From: Candidatus Latescibacterota bacterium
GTDB taxonomy: Bacteria; Latescibacterota; UBA2968; GCA-2709665
Direction: 5' to 3'
DNA: 6,699 bases
Assembly: GCA_030746455.1 (NCBI GenBank)
Contig: JASLMQ010000102.1
Location: 1 to 6,699, forward strand
A program made the translations under genes and the position numbers. Below the pieces are notes generated by a model. It saw nothing but the letters and a program-made list of their open reading frames with translations. It did not search any database and had not been told where the DNA came from. Numbering within the stretch: the stretch's first letter is position 1; each line of letters starts with the position of its first letter. This document shows positions 6,175 to 6,699 of this stretch, piece after piece.

Positions 6175-6699
6175 TGGAACACCTCCGTCGCGTTGCCCCC
6201 GAGGATCGCGGCCTGCTCACCCGGCGTGAGGCGGGATGCCTCGAGCGACAGCCGGTCTCCCCCCCAGTAGTAGTAGGGCGCCCCCGTCCCGAACAGGACC
6301 CGCTCGACGGGGAACCACGAAGCCAGGGAGTCGAAGGCAACCGAGCTCGGCTTCGAGCAGCCCAGATCCAGGTACACGTGGTCCAGCTGCCCCCAGTCGA
6401 CCTGAAGCGTCGAGAGGTCGCCAAAGTAGAACATCGACAGGATGACCGGGGTCCCCTTCGTCTGTTCCAGAAATGCCGTCAGATCCCCCTTGTCCACATC
6501 GGTCTGAACGATAGAGCGGGGCGCCACCCGCCCATCGAACACGCGGGCGGCCACGTTCACGGGCAGTCCGTTCGTACTCGCCAGGCGAACGGCCTCCAGG
6601 GTCCGGTCAGTGCACAGCTCGAACCGATGCAGGGCGGGTAACAGGCGGACCCCTACGACCTGTTCCTCTTCGACCGCCAGACCGACCTGTTCCTCGAGC
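6165..6699 (-). CDS. Amidohydrolase-like TIM-barrel protein, 5' partial, metal ligands apparently lost
   Basis: The frame is open from the right edge (first full codon at 6698) to TAA 6165, giving the last 177 residues; a GTG at 6560 is internal and not a plausible start, because family-like coding (GVRLLPALHRFELCTD, GLPVNVAAR) lies upstream of it. The order of segments matches COG2159-type amidohydrolases: a GVRL strand, a GLPV strand, TPVILSMFYFG, HVYLDLG, then PVERVLFGTGAPYYYWGG and a C-terminal NATEVF helix. The canonical residues are changed: the Asp of GSD/GTD is Gly (codon 6282-6284), and the strands that normally end in metal-binding His read VNVAAR and VILSMFYFG. The N-terminal HxH region lies outside the window. 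It is probably a non-canonical partner or paralogue of the intact enzyme just downstream, with which it overlaps. The fold call is fair; function is unknown. Confidence 0.75.
   Translation of the reverse strand, partial: LEEQVGLAVEEEQVVGVRLLPALHRFELCTDRTLEAVRLASTNGLPVNVAARVFDGRVAPRSIVQTDVDKGDLTAFLEQTKGTPVILSMFYFGDLSTLQVDWGQLDHVYLDLGCSKPSSVAFDSLASWFPVERVLFGTGAPYYYWGGDRLSLEASRLTPGEQAAILGGNATEVFQWG
6181..6186 (-). promoter_or_regulatory. Strong ribosome binding site inside the end of the upstream gene
   Basis: GGAGGT on the minus strand is followed by the 6-nt spacer GTTCCA and ATG 6174. It lies within the last codons of the upstream amidohydrolase-like gene and supports the start that overlaps that gene by 10 nt. 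Confidence 0.75.

Noticed and set aside
5003..6424. A 473-codon minus-strand frame crossing three genes.
   Set aside because: It is an alternate frame of the amidohydrolases and the start of the sulfatase, with Arg/Gly/Pro-rich composition and no motifs; the true frames carry complete conserved motifs.

Overview
The window is GC-rich bacterial DNA in which every supportable gene lies on the minus strand, so transcription runs from right to left. The mix of genes fits an environmental polysaccharide- or organosulfate-degrading bacterium: a secreted beta-propeller protein with dockerin-like EF-hand repeats, a choline-sulfatase-like sulfatase and tandem COG2159-type amidohydrolases. The repeat form with DFV.FA.AFG helices and the short-period intergenic repeats recall Latescibacterota/Poribacteria/Planctomycetes-like genomes. 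That placement is a recollection and is weak without a search.

In transcription order the window holds: (1) the 3' part of an amidohydrolase-like TIM-barrel gene (6699-6165, 5' end outside the window) that appears to have lost its metal ligands; (2) an intact amidohydrolase with HxH, two further His and the GSD aspartate (6174-5404), overlapping the first by 10 nt and preceded by a strong GGAGGT ribosome site; (3) a sulfatase (5361-3897) with the formylglycine motif CVPSR, split by a one-base frameshift near 4845; (4) a 199-bp gap with a 9-nt-period repeat; (5) a secreted 671-residue propeller protein with two N-terminal EF-hand/dockerin-like repeats (3697-1682); (6) an arginase/agmatinase-fold protein (1666-683), 15 nt after it; (7) a 141-bp gap with a 10-nt-period repeat; (8) the first 180 residues of a secreted nitrilase-superfamily protein (541-1, 3' end outside the window).

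Genes 1-3 form one tight group and genes 4-5 (propeller and ureohydrolase) another; the nitrilase-like gene may be read with the second group. The layout suggests uptake or sensing of an extracellular compound together with C-N, C-C and sulfate-ester hydrolysis inside the cell, but the substrate cannot be read from the sequence.

The most notable theme is altered active sites. The nitrilase-like protein has Ser for the catalytic Cys and no Glu, the partial amidohydrolase has Gly for the metal Asp, and the arginase-like protein has Asp for the first metal His and Ser for the loop His. No RNA genes, CRISPR arrays, insertion sequences or convincing terminators were seen.
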